Source: Rhodanobacteraceae bacterium
Lineage (GTDB): Bacteria; Pseudomonadota; Gammaproteobacteria; Xanthomonadales; SZUA-5
NCBI GenBank assembly: GCA_024234055.1
Contig: JACKOW010000008.1
Location: 154,932-218,931, forward strand
DNA: 64,000 bases
Direction: 5' to 3'
Within the stretch, counting starts at the first letter, position 1; the number at the start of each line of letters is the position of its first letter. Of the stretch, positions 16,674-26,169 are shown piece after piece. Position numbers and translations under genes: made by a program. Below the pieces are notes generated by a model. That model was given only the letters and a program-made list of their open reading frames with translations. It had not been told where the DNA came from and searched no databases.

Positions 16674-18431
16674 TCAACTGGGCATCCCGGAGTTGCGTGA
16701 CACCGCAAATCGCCCCAGGTACACCACGTCCATGTCGGTTCGCAGCATGCATTGCAAGGCCTCGACCGGCCGACACACGACAGGCTCGTTCTCGTTGAAG
16801 GAAGTATTGAGCACGATCGGAACGCCAGTCCTCTGGGCCACCGCGCCGATGAGCGCCGCATACAATGGGTTGGTCTCGGCATCGACAGTCTGCAACCGCC
16901 CGGTGCCATCAACGTGCGTGACAGCGGGAATCTGGCCGCGCTTTTCCTCGCGAATGGGAAAGACCATGGCCATGTAAGGCACGTCACCATCCTGCTCGAA
17001 CCACGCCGAGACGTGCTCCCTCAGGATGGAGGGTGCGAAAGGCCGAAACGACTCACGGCGCTTGATCTTGCTGTTGATGATGTCTTTCATGTCGGCACGG
17101 CGGGGATCGCCGAGAATCGAACGATTTCCGAGCGCCCGCGGCCCCCATTCCAAACGACCCTGAAACCATCCGACCACTTGGCCCGCAGCTATGCGGTCGG
17201 CGGCGTCGTTGATCAGCGCGTTCTCGTCGGCAAGCAGCCGCACGGTGCATCCAGCGGCAGCAATCTGCGACTGGCTTGCGCGCAATTCCGCCTCGATCTC
17301 TGCCGCACTGTATTCCGGTCCAAGGTAGGGCGATCTTTCGGCAACGGTCAGGTCGCCAGCTTTCGCGGCGGCTGCGTAGGCTGCGCCAACTGCACCGCCC
17401 GCGTCGTAACCTGCCGGGGCCACATAGACCTTCTTGAAAGGGGTACGCGTGGCAATCAAACCGTTGGCCACCGAGTTTTGCGCACATCCACCGGCGACTA
17501 CCAGGGCGTCGGTCTCGTTCTCGCCAGCCAAGGCGTTGATCATTTGCAGGTAGCACTCTTCGAACACGGCCTGCACCGATCGCGCCAGATCCTTGTGACG
17601 TTGCTCCAAGGGCGAGCCAGGTTCTCGGGCCGGTCCGAGAAGTGCTTCCAGTTCGCGCGAATACAGCCGATCGAAACTGGGAGAGCCGTCTTCCCAATCG
17701 TAGGCAATGCGCTCGCGGTGGTGTCGAAAGTAGCGCGTATCCAAGGTGAAACCGATGCCACGACTGGTCGGCTGAACCACTTTTCGCAGTGCCTCCACGT
17801 GCAGGGGCCTTCCATAGGGAGCCAGGCCCATGACCTTGTATTCATCGCCATAGTGGGGGAAGCCCAGGAACTGGGTGAGCGCCTGATAGAAAACGCCCAG
17901 GGAGTGCGGGAATCCCACCTTGCCGTCAACAGCGATTCGGCCCCCGATGCCTACACCCCAGGCGGCGCTGGCAAAGTCACCAAAGCCGTCCACCGACAGG
18001 GCCACGGCCCGGTCGAAGCCAGATGGGTAGTAGGCCGATGCCAGATGCGCCAGATGATGCTCGATAGGCCGAATCTGCGCCTTGAATGGCTGCCCGGGAA
18101 AGGCTCGGGCCAGGTGCTGCTCGATGGACATGCGCTTGCGCCGAGCTCGAAATCTATCCAGCACCATGGCCGGCGAGGGTAGATGCCGAACGGCGTAGGC
18201 GGCTCGCGCGAGACGACCTGCGCGCGGATCGGTGTTCACCGCGATGATGTCGACATCGTTCAATGTCTTGCCGGTGCTGTGCAGACACCATTCAATGGCT
18301 TGGCTCGGGAACCCGGCCCAGTGCTTGATGCGTCGAAAGCGCTCCTCTTCCACAGCAGCCACCAGTCGTCCGTCGACCAGTAATGCGGCCGCAGAGTCGG
18401 CGTGAAAGGCATTCAATCCAAGAACAATCAT
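16674..18431 (-). CDS. Carbamoyltransferase (NodU/CmcH family)
   Basis: 585 residues. The N-terminus MIVLGLNAFHADSAAALL is the ASKHA-type first strand with the conserved His; VEEERFRRIKHWAGFP, HHLAHLASAYYPSGF and VAGGCAQNSVANG follow in the usual order. The C-terminal YrdC-like region holds GRLEWGPRALGNRSIL and FRPFAPSIL, where carbamoyl phosphate and ATP are handled. These enzymes carbamoylate hydroxyls on sugars such as Nod factors or O-antigen residues. The start overlaps the stop of the upstream glycosyltransferase (ATGA), so the two are coupled. The acceptor sugar is unknown. Confidence 0.93.
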   Translation of the reverse strand: MIVLGLNAFHADSAAALLVDGRLVAAVEEERFRRIKHWAGFPSQAIEWCLHSTGKTLNDVDIIAVNTDPRAGRLARAAYAVRHLPSPAMVLDRFRARRKRMSIEQHLARAFPGQPFKAQIRPIEHHLAHLASAYYPSGFDRAVALSVDGFGDFASAAWGVGIGGRIAVDGKVGFPHSLGVFYQALTQFLGFPHYGDEYKVMGLAPYGRPLHVEALRKVVQPTSRGIGFTLDTRYFRHHRERIAYDWEDGSPSFDRLYSRELEALLGPAREPGSPLEQRHKDLARSVQAVFEECYLQMINALAGENETDALVVAGGCAQNSVANGLIATRTPFKKVYVAPAGYDAGGAVGAAYAAAAKAGDLTVAERSPYLGPEYSAAEIEAELRASQSQIAAAGCTVRLLADENALINDAADRIAAGQVVGWFQGRLEWGPRALGNRSILGDPRRADMKDIINSKIKRRESFRPFAPSILREHVSAWFEQDGDVPYMAMVFPIREEKRGQIPAVTHVDGTGRLQTVDAETNPLYAALIGAVAQRTGVPIVLNTSFNENEPVVCRPVEALQCMLRTDMDVVYLGRFAVSRNSGMPS

Positions 18432-19216
18432 TCGGTACTTTGCTTGTTGAAGTTGAGCATCTGCCGGAGCAGGGCCAGCGCAATCAGCGACTCAGCCTGA
18501 GCGCGTTCCCACGCATACTTGATCCCAGGCAGACCATCCAGGACAACGCCCTTTCCAAACAGTGCAAAGGCGGGCGCGGCCCAGGGGGCGATGAACAATA
18601 GGCGCCGCAGGCGTTTTCGCCAATTCAGGGTGACCCATCGTTGCGACCACAGATATCGCGCTTCAAGGTCGGCATACCGACGTTGGCGCCGCATGAAATT
18701 TTCCGAGGACTTCCGATCGTCGTGCAGCATGACATGCTGAAGGTGCAAGGTGTCTCCCGCCAATTCCAGCCAGTGCATGTGCCCGTACTGTCGATACCGG
18801 CCGAACGTCGGCCGGAAAAGGCATACCCGTGGCGGATAGAGCGTGCCGCGCAGAGGATGTCCGTCAATGCAATAGCGAAAGGGAATCGAATAGCCAGCGG
18901 TCTCCGGGCCGGGCCGAAGTGTCGCCAATTGCTCTCGCAATGCGTCCGTAACCACATAGTCGGCGTCCATGAACAACACCCACGATGCGCTTGGCACCAG
19001 TGAGTCCAGGGCGAAATTGCACTGTCGAGCATGGTCGTCGAAGGGGCGCTCGAACCAATCCACATTGGCGAAACCACTGGCGATCGCCTTTGATTCATCG
19101 GTGCTGCCGCTGTCCAGAATGACGACCCGGCGAGCCCATTTGAGCGCCTGCAAGGTGCGCTGCAGGTTAGGGGCTTCGTTGTAGGTGATGACGACCGGTG
19201 TGATCTCAGCGAGCAT
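18428..19216 (-). CDS. Glycosyltransferase family 2
   Basis: 262 residues starting MLAEITPVVITYNEAPNLQR. VVILDSGSTDESKAIA is the nucleotide-binding strand and LFMDADYVV is the DxD metal site near residue 90. RRQRRYADLEARY and a C-terminal hydrophobic pair resemble WaaE/KdtX-like core enzymes in which the catalytic domain is membrane-anchored. It ends inside the start of the carbamoyltransferase gene. Donor and acceptor are not predictable. Confidence 0.88.
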   Translation of the reverse strand: MLAEITPVVITYNEAPNLQRTLQALKWARRVVILDSGSTDESKAIASGFANVDWFERPFDDHARQCNFALDSLVPSASWVLFMDADYVVTDALREQLATLRPGPETAGYSIPFRYCIDGHPLRGTLYPPRVCLFRPTFGRYRQYGHMHWLELAGDTLHLQHVMLHDDRKSSENFMRRQRRYADLEARYLWSQRWVTLNWRKRLRRLLFIAPWAAPAFALFGKGVVLDGLPGIKYAWERAQAESLIALALLRQMLNFNKQSTE

Positions 19217-19285
19217 CGGGGCTCACCATAGCGCAGGCGTGGGCGGCCAGTACGGCAATCCGGCCGTCATCCCTTTGCTCGGCGA

Positions 19286-20428
19286 TCATCGACCCGCGAG
19301 TTCGCATTGCACCGCCATTTGCCGATACGCGTCTGCCATCTTCACCGCCACCGAGTCCCAGGACAGATGTTGCCGTACATAGCTTGCTCCCGCTTCTCCT
19401 CGCTGCGCTGACCTCTCGGGATGATCGAGCAGCTGCGCGATGGCAGCCCGCAAGGCCTCAGCATCTGCAGACGCCGCCACCACGCCGCCACCGCTCGCGC
19501 TCACGATTCCGCGCGCGCCAACACCGGGGCTGACCACGACCGGACAGCCATGGGCCAGCGCTTCGACCACGACATTGCCAAAATTCTCGTTCAGGGACGG
19601 GAGTACAGTGCAGGCCGACTGGGAAAACAAGGCATGTTTCTGCTGCGCGTCGACGGTGCCCAGCAGTTTGATTCGAGCGGCGCAACCCGAAGCCCCGGCG
19701 CGGTCCATCAAGCCTGCAGCCAGTTGTTCATCATCCGGGCCGGCAAGGATGAGCGATGCCGAGGGCAAGCGCGCAAGCGCATCGATCAAGGCCTCCAGAT
19801 TCTTCTTCCAGGACAAGCGGCCGAGAAAGAGGATCTGTCCAGGAATGACCGACCGCTGGAAAGTGTCTGGCAAATCGACGCCATTGGGCAGATCGAGAAC
19901 TGGCGCCAGCGCCAAAGCGCAGCGACTCAGATCATCACCTTCCTGCGTGCTCGTCACATGAATGCGCGCCGCGGACGAGAGATTCCCTCGCTCGATCAGT
20001 TGAATCCAGGCACGCTTGACCAAGCCGCTCCTGGCCGCAATCAGCTCGGGCACCAGCATCCCGCGCGGGGACAACACATAAGGAATGCGCCTTCGGCGCG
20101 CCCAGAAAGCAGCGGAAGCCGTGGGCCAGAGAAAGACCGAGTGCAGGTGCACGGCATCATAGCCAGCCATGTTCTTTCGCAAGAACCCCGACATCGCCGG
20201 TGACCAGTAGAGTCGATCGAAGCGACTGCGGAAATAGCGCACGCAGACACCGTCCACATCCACGGCCTGCCCTTCCGGTACATCCAGTCGCTTGGCACCA
20301 TCGACGGAGGTGGTGCAGACATCTACCCGATGGCCGGCGCGAACCAGGGCCTTGCACAAGCCGTGGACGGAATGAATGGGGCCACCGTAGCGAGCTGCGG
20401 GAAAATAGGTCGGTACCACATGCAACAC
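19286..20428 (-). CDS. Glycosyltransferase family 4
   Basis: A GT-B enzyme of 380 residues if it starts at the GTG at 20428 (reading MLHVVPTYFPAARYGGPIHS). The longer open frame to 20668 overlaps the previous gene by 180 bp and is not conserved-looking. The C-terminal half has ILFLGRLSWKKNLEALIDAL and VLPSLNENFGNVVVEALAHG, the GT4 donor-binding Glu motif. GGPIHSVHGLCKALVRAGH is the acceptor-side loop. Start choice is uncertain because no good ribosome-binding site is visible and translational coupling to the upstream stop at 20488 is possible. Confidence 0.83.
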   Translation of the reverse strand: MLHVVPTYFPAARYGGPIHSVHGLCKALVRAGHRVDVCTTSVDGAKRLDVPEGQAVDVDGVCVRYFRSRFDRLYWSPAMSGFLRKNMAGYDAVHLHSVFLWPTASAAFWARRRRIPYVLSPRGMLVPELIAARSGLVKRAWIQLIERGNLSSAARIHVTSTQEGDDLSRCALALAPVLDLPNGVDLPDTFQRSVIPGQILFLGRLSWKKNLEALIDALARLPSASLILAGPDDEQLAAGLMDRAGASGCAARIKLLGTVDAQQKHALFSQSACTVLPSLNENFGNVVVEALAHGCPVVVSPGVGARGIVSASGGGVVAASADAEALRAAIAQLLDHPERSAQRGEAGASYVRQHLSWDSVAVKMADAYRQMAVQCELAGR

Positions 20429-20487
20429 TCGCAGCTTCGCCGAAGGATCGCTGCGATTCGTCCAATCCAGCTCGCGGACCGAGGCGC

Positions 20488-21423
20488 TCAGTTTCGACTC
20501 GCATCGGCGACATTCGAGATCAATCGGCGTCCGCGGAACATCAGCACCAGCGCCCAAAGAATCCCGCCGACTTCCGCCACCAGCGTGGAGGGAATCCACC
20601 AGGGACGTCGCAGGTGGTGTCGGGTGGCGATCGCACGCATGGGCCGGCCGAAGACGGTACGCAGCCAACCAGAGGGACGGTTGACCAGGGCAAAGTAGTA
20701 CTCACCCACCGAATGGGCCGGAATAGCGGTTCGGAGATAATCTCCAAATACCCGGGTTCCGCCATCGCTGGCCTTCAGGTGGTGGATCAATGCTCCGGCC
20801 GCGTAGCGGATTCGGCCGCCGGCGCGCCGCCATCGCAAGGCAAAGTCAGCCTCGAAGCGGTAGGCGACTCGCACAAAATTCTCGTCGAAGCCACCCTGCG
20901 CAATCGCATCGTGGCGATTTACCGAGAAGTTTCCGCCCATGAACTCGTCCACCTCGCGAGACGACTCGGAGTTGAAGCCGAATCGGCTGGCATCGGCCGG
21001 ATCCGCCTTGCCGCCGTGCCAGGGTTGCAGCACTCGACCAGCGACTATTCCTCCGGGCGACTCCTGGTGTGCCCGCAGATGTGCCGCTATCAACTCCGGA
21101 TCGGGCCGAATGTCATCGTCCAGAAACAGCACCAGATCGTGTCGCGCCCGGACCAACCCTTGGTTCATTGCCTGGGGAATGCTGGGGATGGTCAACCGGA
21201 CCCAAGTGATGGCGCCCGCGTCGGCCATGGTTCCGAGGGCAGATTCCGTCTCCGGATCATGTTGTTGCGTCTGATCCAGCAGGAGAATTTCCCCGGGCGG
21301 CACCGCCAACGACCGCAAGTAGCTGACGGTTTCAAGCAAGACACGCTCGCGGCGGTAGGTTGGAATGGCGACGGTCAAGGTCACCGACGGCGACGAGACG
21401 CATGACTTCGAGAGCGGGCTCAT
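20488..21423 (-). CDS. Glycosyltransferase family 2
   Basis: 311 residues. TLTVAIPTYRRERVLLETV begins the GT-A domain and DLVLFLDDDIRPDPELI provides the DDD/DxD metal motif near residue 95. RWRRAGGRIRYAAGALIHHLK is a typical late motif. The C-terminus has one hydrophobic stretch (GGILWALVLMFRG) that may anchor the protein. The stop is 3 bp before the start region of the downstream frame's extension and the gene starts 3 bp after the deacetylase stop, consistent with one operon. Confidence 0.88.
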   Translation of the reverse strand: MSPLSKSCVSSPSVTLTVAIPTYRRERVLLETVSYLRSLAVPPGEILLLDQTQQHDPETESALGTMADAGAITWVRLTIPSIPQAMNQGLVRARHDLVLFLDDDIRPDPELIAAHLRAHQESPGGIVAGRVLQPWHGGKADPADASRFGFNSESSREVDEFMGGNFSVNRHDAIAQGGFDENFVRVAYRFEADFALRWRRAGGRIRYAAGALIHHLKASDGGTRVFGDYLRTAIPAHSVGEYYFALVNRPSGWLRTVFGRPMRAIATRHHLRRPWWIPSTLVAEVGGILWALVLMFRGRRLISNVADASRN

Positions 21424-21426
21424 TCC

Positions 21427-22416
21427 CTAGATGCGCCCGGTCAGCAGCCAACGCCGATGCCGTAGCCCATTACGGGCCTGGCCGGGCCAGGTAAATCTGG
21501 GCAAGGCCAGCGGGTTGCAATCTCGATCGATGAGTTGCGCATCGACGGTAGCGATCTGCTGGAAGTACTTGCTGCAGGTCTCTTGATCACCCTCGACACG
21601 CGCATTGAAAGGGTAGGAAAAGCTGGTCGGCGCCTGCCCCAGCACGTCGCCAAGACGGGCAATGGACGTGCGAACGTCGGCCTCGAACTCTACGGCGCCG
21701 AGGGTCTCACGGTGGTAATGGCCATGACCATGGCTGCCGATCTCATGTCCCGCCTTTTTCGCCCTGCGCAATAGCTCGGGTGCCGGATACAGCGCGCGGG
21801 CCAGCGCTGCCTGGTCTTCCATTCGCGGTTCCAGAGTCAGCAGGAGCTCGTCGAGTTGCGCCGCCGGCACTTCCTGCAGCCATCGCCCCACCATGGTTCT
21901 GGGGTTCTCGCCCTCGGCCCCCACCCACCCACGCGCACGGGCGAAGCCGATGAGGTCCGAGCAGGAACCAGATTGGCTGGCATGCCAATAAAGCGCATGT
22001 TCGGCAACAAGTCGGCCGTCGCCGAGCATGGCGCTCGATTGAAATACCGTGGCCGGGATTCTGCGCGAGTCCAGGTAATGCAAACCGCGCTCGTAGCTGT
22101 CTCTGAAACCGTCGTCAAAGGTGATGGTCACCGCAAACTCGCGGCTCGAAGGGAAGTCTCCGCGGCGCAAGTCCGAGAAACTGAGAAAACGCGCGCCGAT
22201 GTCTTCAAGGAACCGGATATCTCGCTGAAATTCCTCGGGTGTGATGGTTGGAGCCCCGCCCTCTGACAAGAACCCGTGTTCACCCGCGGGCGCAACTCGG
22301 TGATACAGAAGCGCCATGACCTTACCGAGTAGTCGCTGCTTCCAGAAACGCTGGGAGCCCGGAAGGAACAAGATGTCGAGCGCACGATTGCCCAAACGTC
22401 CGGCCAGTCGTCTCAA
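21427..22416 (-). CDS. Polysaccharide deacetylase (NodB homology domain)
   Basis: The NodB motif 1 TITFDDGFRDSYERGL gives the metal-binding and catalytic Asp pair, and HEIGSHGHGHYHRETL gives the HxxxH metal site. The protein reads about 329 residues from a TTG at 22416 that overlaps the TGA stop of the formyltransferase gene and follows a purine-rich GGTGGGGGG. A longer frame to 22575 lies inside the upstream gene and looks non-coding. MALLYHRVAPAGEHG (ATG at 22320) is a shorter alternative. It should remove N- or O-acetyl groups from the glycan or a lipid-linked intermediate. It is coupled to a formyltransferase-like gene. Confidence 0.87.
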   Translation of the reverse strand: MRRLAGRLGNRALDILFLPGSQRFWKQRLLGKVMALLYHRVAPAGEHGFLSEGGAPTITPEEFQRDIRFLEDIGARFLSFSDLRRGDFPSSREFAVTITFDDGFRDSYERGLHYLDSRRIPATVFQSSAMLGDGRLVAEHALYWHASQSGSCSDLIGFARARGWVGAEGENPRTMVGRWLQEVPAAQLDELLLTLEPRMEDQAALARALYPAPELLRRAKKAGHEIGSHGHGHYHRETLGAVEFEADVRTSIARLGDVLGQAPTSFSYPFNARVEGDQETCSKYFQQIATVDAQLIDRDCNPLALPRFTWPGQARNGLRHRRWLLTGRI

Positions 22417-23291
22417 GGCCCACCCCCCACCAGACGAACTGCTGCATCGGCCTCGGCACGATGCGCCAGATACCGACGAACCAGTCCGCCCCGCAACATC
22501 CGATTCACCTGGTACCAATGCCATGGCTCGTAGACATAGCCCGTGCGCTTCAGGTACAGCTTTCCAGGTTCCCATTGCCTGATCCGCATGGCACGACCGC
22601 CCACCACCTCGGCGACCGAATCAACGAGCAGATCATTGCCGAGCCGAAAGGTGCGAACGTCAATATGATCGAACAGATCATCCGCATGCATCGGTACCTG
22701 AGCGGTGCGGATAAGTTCACCACTGTCGATACCCGGATCGATGTAGTGAACGGTGACACCCACCCACTCGGGATGTCCGTCACGCAGTGCATACAGATTG
22801 CAGTTGCCGCCGCGAGTGTACGGAGACAGGCCGGTGTGCAGGTTGATGATGCCGTGGGGAATTCCCGCTGCCAGATCCAGCATCGGCTTGCGCAGCAGGT
22901 TGGTGCCATTCACGCAGACAATATCGGGGCTATGCTCGCGGACAAAATCGACGGCGGCGGCATCGTTGATGTTGGCCACCTCAAGCACCGGGACACCTGT
23001 TGGATACGCTGGCGACTCGCCGTCTCGGTAGAACAGCTCTGCGAGCAGCGGAAAAGCCGCTCTGTGCGCGCCTCGCTGGTGAGCACGGGCCAGAACATGC
23101 CGAATCGCACGAATGGGATTGAGGTACCGCCTGAATCGTTGCATTAACGAACCACGCACGGCGGGATCGACAAGTTTGACGATGCCTGTCAGGTGATAGC
23201 GTTCGTGCAGCGCTCGAGCCAGATCACGTTGGAACAGGCCATCGCAGCAGAGGAGCAGCACACGGATATTCTTGTCAGCTGGTTCAGCCAC
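22413..23291 (-). CDS. Formyltransferase-family protein
   Basis: 292 residues. The segment GIINLHTGLSPYTRGGNCNL followed by VGVTVHYIDPGIDSGELI is the signature of the formyl-transferase N domain that binds N10-formyltetrahydrofolate, as in Fmt and PurN; the N-H-D catalytic set is represented by NLHTG and IDPGIDSG. It lacks the tRNA-binding tail of Fmt. Within a glycan locus it most likely formylates an amino sugar, or it may be a related hydrolase. It overlaps the deacetylase downstream (TTGA) and the GT2 gene upstream by 8 bp. The C-terminus (YEPWHWYQVNRMLRGGLVRRY) is unlike that of the second formyltransferase at 36407. Confidence 0.8.
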   Translation of the reverse strand: MAEPADKNIRVLLLCCDGLFQRDLARALHERYHLTGIVKLVDPAVRGSLMQRFRRYLNPIRAIRHVLARAHQRGAHRAAFPLLAELFYRDGESPAYPTGVPVLEVANINDAAAVDFVREHSPDIVCVNGTNLLRKPMLDLAAGIPHGIINLHTGLSPYTRGGNCNLYALRDGHPEWVGVTVHYIDPGIDSGELIRTAQVPMHADDLFDHIDVRTFRLGNDLLVDSVAEVVGGRAMRIRQWEPGKLYLKRTGYVYEPWHWYQVNRMLRGGLVRRYLAHRAEADAAVRLVGGGP

Positions 23292-24264
23292 CGAATCGTC
23301 CCAGGCTGGAGCGGATCAATTTGGCCCACGCCTTGGCCATGAATGGCCGTCGTCGCAGCGCCTGCAGGAAGTAAGCCCTCGCGGCGGGGTCGCCGCGACT
23401 GGCCAGACAGCTTCCCAGGAAGTAATCAATATCGGCCAAACCCTGCGTTGAGGGTCGTTCGTTGCTTGGACGCACGGCAGCGGCACGAGCCAATACACCC
23501 GCGTCCGACTGACCCGACGCACGAACACGCGTCGCCTCGGCAATGAGCTGACGCAAGGCCGCCTGCCGCGCGGTTTGCCGTGCGGTGATTGACCCTTGGG
23601 TAAAGCGCACTTCGTAGAGTTCATCAGCCAGGATGTGAATTTCGCCGAGCATTGCCATCCGCGTCCAAAGATCCAGATCCTGAGCGAAATAAAAGGCCTC
23701 TCGGTAACCGCCGGCCCGATCCAATGCACTGCGTCGGAACATCACACTTCCATGATGAGGCCCATAGAGTGTCGTTGGGTCTCCAGCTCTCAGAATTTCG
23801 CGCAGTTCCTCATGGGTGTTGCGTGGCCCGACGCGTTCCAGCAATTCGCCACGCGGCCCGACATGCCGGTAGGCGCTCGCTACCAGAACCACATCGGCGT
23901 GAACCTGCAACCACGCCGCGAGTGCGGCAAGTCGCCCCGGATACGACAGGTCTCCGCAGTCCTGACGAGCGATGAAAGGCGCGCGCGCCAGTGCACATCC
24001 CTTGATCAAGGATTTGGTGAGGCCCTGGTTCTGCTGGTGCACGACACGCAGGCGGGGCTCCGTTGCCGCCAGCCGGTCCAACAGCGGCGCCGTGCCATCG
24101 TTGGAACCATCGTCGATCACAATGAACTCGAAGTCGCAGCCCTGCTGATCGAGCACGCTCCGCATCGTCGGCTCAAGGTCGCTGCCGCCGTTGTACACGC
24201 CCATGAGTACCGACACATCCGGAGTACCGAACAGGCCTGACCGCTTCACCCCGGTATCGCTCAT
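23284..24264 (-). CDS. Glycosyltransferase family 2
   Basis: 326 residues from the ATG at 24264, whose ATGA overlaps the previous stop. VSVLMGVYNGGSDLEPTMRS starts the GT-A fold; IVIDDGSNDGTAPLLDRL is the nucleotide-binding strand; ARQDCGDLSYPGRLAAL carries a D-x-x-D-type version of the metal site. The C-terminal third is helical and lacks obvious membrane spans. It probably adds one sugar of the repeat unit. Confidence 0.88.
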   Translation of the reverse strand: MSDTGVKRSGLFGTPDVSVLMGVYNGGSDLEPTMRSVLDQQGCDFEFIVIDDGSNDGTAPLLDRLAATEPRLRVVHQQNQGLTKSLIKGCALARAPFIARQDCGDLSYPGRLAALAAWLQVHADVVLVASAYRHVGPRGELLERVGPRNTHEELREILRAGDPTTLYGPHHGSVMFRRSALDRAGGYREAFYFAQDLDLWTRMAMLGEIHILADELYEVRFTQGSITARQTARQAALRQLIAEATRVRASGQSDAGVLARAAAVRPSNERPSTQGLADIDYFLGSCLASRGDPAARAYFLQALRRRPFMAKAWAKLIRSSLGRFGG

Positions 24265-25235
24265 CCGAAGGCTGCGCTCGCCAATCGACCTGCTCGCGAC
24301 CAACCGATGACGCTTGCCATCATTCGAAATAAAGACAGCTGCCAGCCCATCTCTACTGCGAGACGCTCCGCTGCGGCGAGCATTCGTTGCGCCTCAGGCT
24401 CCAGCCCAGCTACTGCAGCCAGCCGTGCTTCGAAGAAGAGCGTTCTCACAAAGCGCCTCATCTCATTCGAAGCGCGGGGCACTCCAACTCGTTGCGCTTG
24501 AGTCAGTACGCCGAGCAGCGCCTCACACCGCTCGCGATGTCGGTCCGAATTGCGGCGCCACGCGTGGCCCAGGTGTTCGCCGGAATCCGCGTGGCTCCGA
24601 AGCTCCACCAACGCCTCAGGAACATGGGTCAGCCTGACGCCGGTGGCACCAACGGTCGCATCGAACAGCCAATCTTCGCATTGGCGGAGCGTTGGCCAGC
24701 CGCCAGCCTGCTCCACGACGGAGCGTCGATACAGCACCGCATTCGTGTGCCACAAGCGCCCCTCCAACAGCGCGGGGAAGATAGTGTGGTGCGTCTCGCT
24801 TCCGCGGTGCCCGGTATCGGGGCCGACAATACCGTTCGAAGATCGGCGGACGCTGTCGCAATAGGCGATCCCAGCGGAAGGTGCTTTTTCCAGCGCGCGC
24901 ATCAGCCGCGAGGTCTTTTGGGGGTGATAAACATCGTCACTGTCAAGAAACTGAAGGAACTCGCCCTGAGCGGCGGACACACCGCGTTGTCTCGCAGCAC
25001 CGGGGCCTGCATTGGCCTGTCGCAAACCGACAACCGAACCCGGGTTCTCGGCGATGAGCGCTTCAGCGACGCTCCATGTCGCACCGCCATCTGTCGAACC
25101 GTCGTCCACGATGATGATCTCGAGAGACCGCCAGTCTTGTGCAAGCACGCTGGCCACAGCCTCGCGCAGGCGCAGCGGGCGGTTAAAGACCGGGATGACA
25201 GTGGAAACCAGCGGATGCTCTCCGACGGATCTCAT
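24261..25235 (-). CDS. Glycosyltransferase family 2
   Basis: 324 residues. VSTVIPVFNRPLRLREAVAS and IIIVDDGSTDGGATW are classic GT2 starts; EFLQFLDSDDVYHPQKTSRL gives the DSDD metal site near residue 95. HTNAVLYRRSVVEQAGGW and CEDWLFDATVGATG are later GT2 elements. It is joined by an ATGA overlap to the next GT2 gene and lies 6 bp downstream of the preceding one, so three GT2 genes form a tight run. Confidence 0.9.
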   Translation of the reverse strand: MRSVGEHPLVSTVIPVFNRPLRLREAVASVLAQDWRSLEIIIVDDGSTDGGATWSVAEALIAENPGSVVGLRQANAGPGAARQRGVSAAQGEFLQFLDSDDVYHPQKTSRLMRALEKAPSAGIAYCDSVRRSSNGIVGPDTGHRGSETHHTIFPALLEGRLWHTNAVLYRRSVVEQAGGWPTLRQCEDWLFDATVGATGVRLTHVPEALVELRSHADSGEHLGHAWRRNSDRHRERCEALLGVLTQAQRVGVPRASNEMRRFVRTLFFEARLAAVAGLEPEAQRMLAAAERLAVEMGWQLSLFRMMASVIGWSRAGRLASAAFG

Positions 25236-25241
25236 TTCACC

Positions 25242-26138
25242 TCAGCCATCGCGCATCAAGCCGCGCTCGATGCCCGCATTGATGATGCATTGCCGAAAGC
25301 GATCGCCGTGTCCCCGCACCCACTGCGCGATCCCCCGAAGGATGTAAAACCAGGCTCGAAGTGTGCTGCCCGTTTGCTCGCTTCCAAAGCGTCGCTCAGC
25401 GATCCCCTTCTGAATCCCGTAGCGATAGAGGTAGCCGAGACGAAGGCGCTTCATATCCGTCATGTGATTCGCAACGGCTTTGCCGACGTAGACACCCAAG
25501 CCTCCGCAGCTGCGTATACGCTCCATATACTCGGATTCTTCACCGCGACCCACGACGCTACCCTTCACTCCCAAATCCAGACGAAATTCTCCGTTTGTGC
25601 GCATTGCATCACGCGACAGCGCAAAACTCGCGCCGTAGGGTAACGGCTCCTGCGCGGCGAATGTGCGCGTATCCGTACCCCGATCAAACCAGACCAGGAG
25701 TCCATCAAGGAGCGCTATCGGGGCGTCGCCGAGCCAAGCTGGGCGCTGGCTCGGCCACGCTGGCACGACACGACCACCCAGGAAGCCTGCCTCGGGGAAA
25801 GTTGCAATCGCATCTGCATAGGCATCAAGCCATGCCGAATCCACAGTGACATCGTCGTCGGTAAAGATCAGCCAATCACCCTCGAATTCCTGGAGGGCCC
25901 TGTTGCGCGCCGCAGAAAGGCCTTGCGTGGACTCGAACAGGTAGCGGATAGGCAGCCGCTGTTCGAATGATTGAACAATCTGCCTTGTATCGTCGCTGGA
26001 GTTATTATCGATCACCAACAATTCCCAGGCTTGCGGCGGTGGCATGGCCTTTTCAATCGACTCGAGCGTTAAGCGAAGGCTGGCCGAACGGTTATAGGTG
26101 CAAACAGCGACGGACAATCGACATTTGCTGTGCTTCAT
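25242..26138 (-). CDS. Glycosyltransferase family 2
   Basis: About 298 residues from the ATG at 26138 (MKHSKCRLSVAVCTYNRSAS). LLVIDNNSSDDTRQIV is the nucleotide-binding strand and DWLIFTDDDVTVDSAWLDAY contains the DDD metal motif. A frame extension to 26240 adds 34 residues without GT2 character. The later RGEESEYMERIRSCG element matches the ED/E-E-x-E region of bacterial GT2 enzymes such as those adding rhamnose or hexoses. Donor not predictable. Confidence 0.87.
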   Translation of the reverse strand: MKHSKCRLSVAVCTYNRSASLRLTLESIEKAMPPPQAWELLVIDNNSSDDTRQIVQSFEQRLPIRYLFESTQGLSAARNRALQEFEGDWLIFTDDDVTVDSAWLDAYADAIATFPEAGFLGGRVVPAWPSQRPAWLGDAPIALLDGLLVWFDRGTDTRTFAAQEPLPYGASFALSRDAMRTNGEFRLDLGVKGSVVGRGEESEYMERIRSCGGLGVYVGKAVANHMTDMKRLRLGYLYRYGIQKGIAERRFGSEQTGSTLRAWFYILRGIAQWVRGHGDRFRQCIINAGIERGLMRDG

Positions 26139-26169
26139 TTCTGCGAAATCGTGATCAAGTGCAGCAAAT

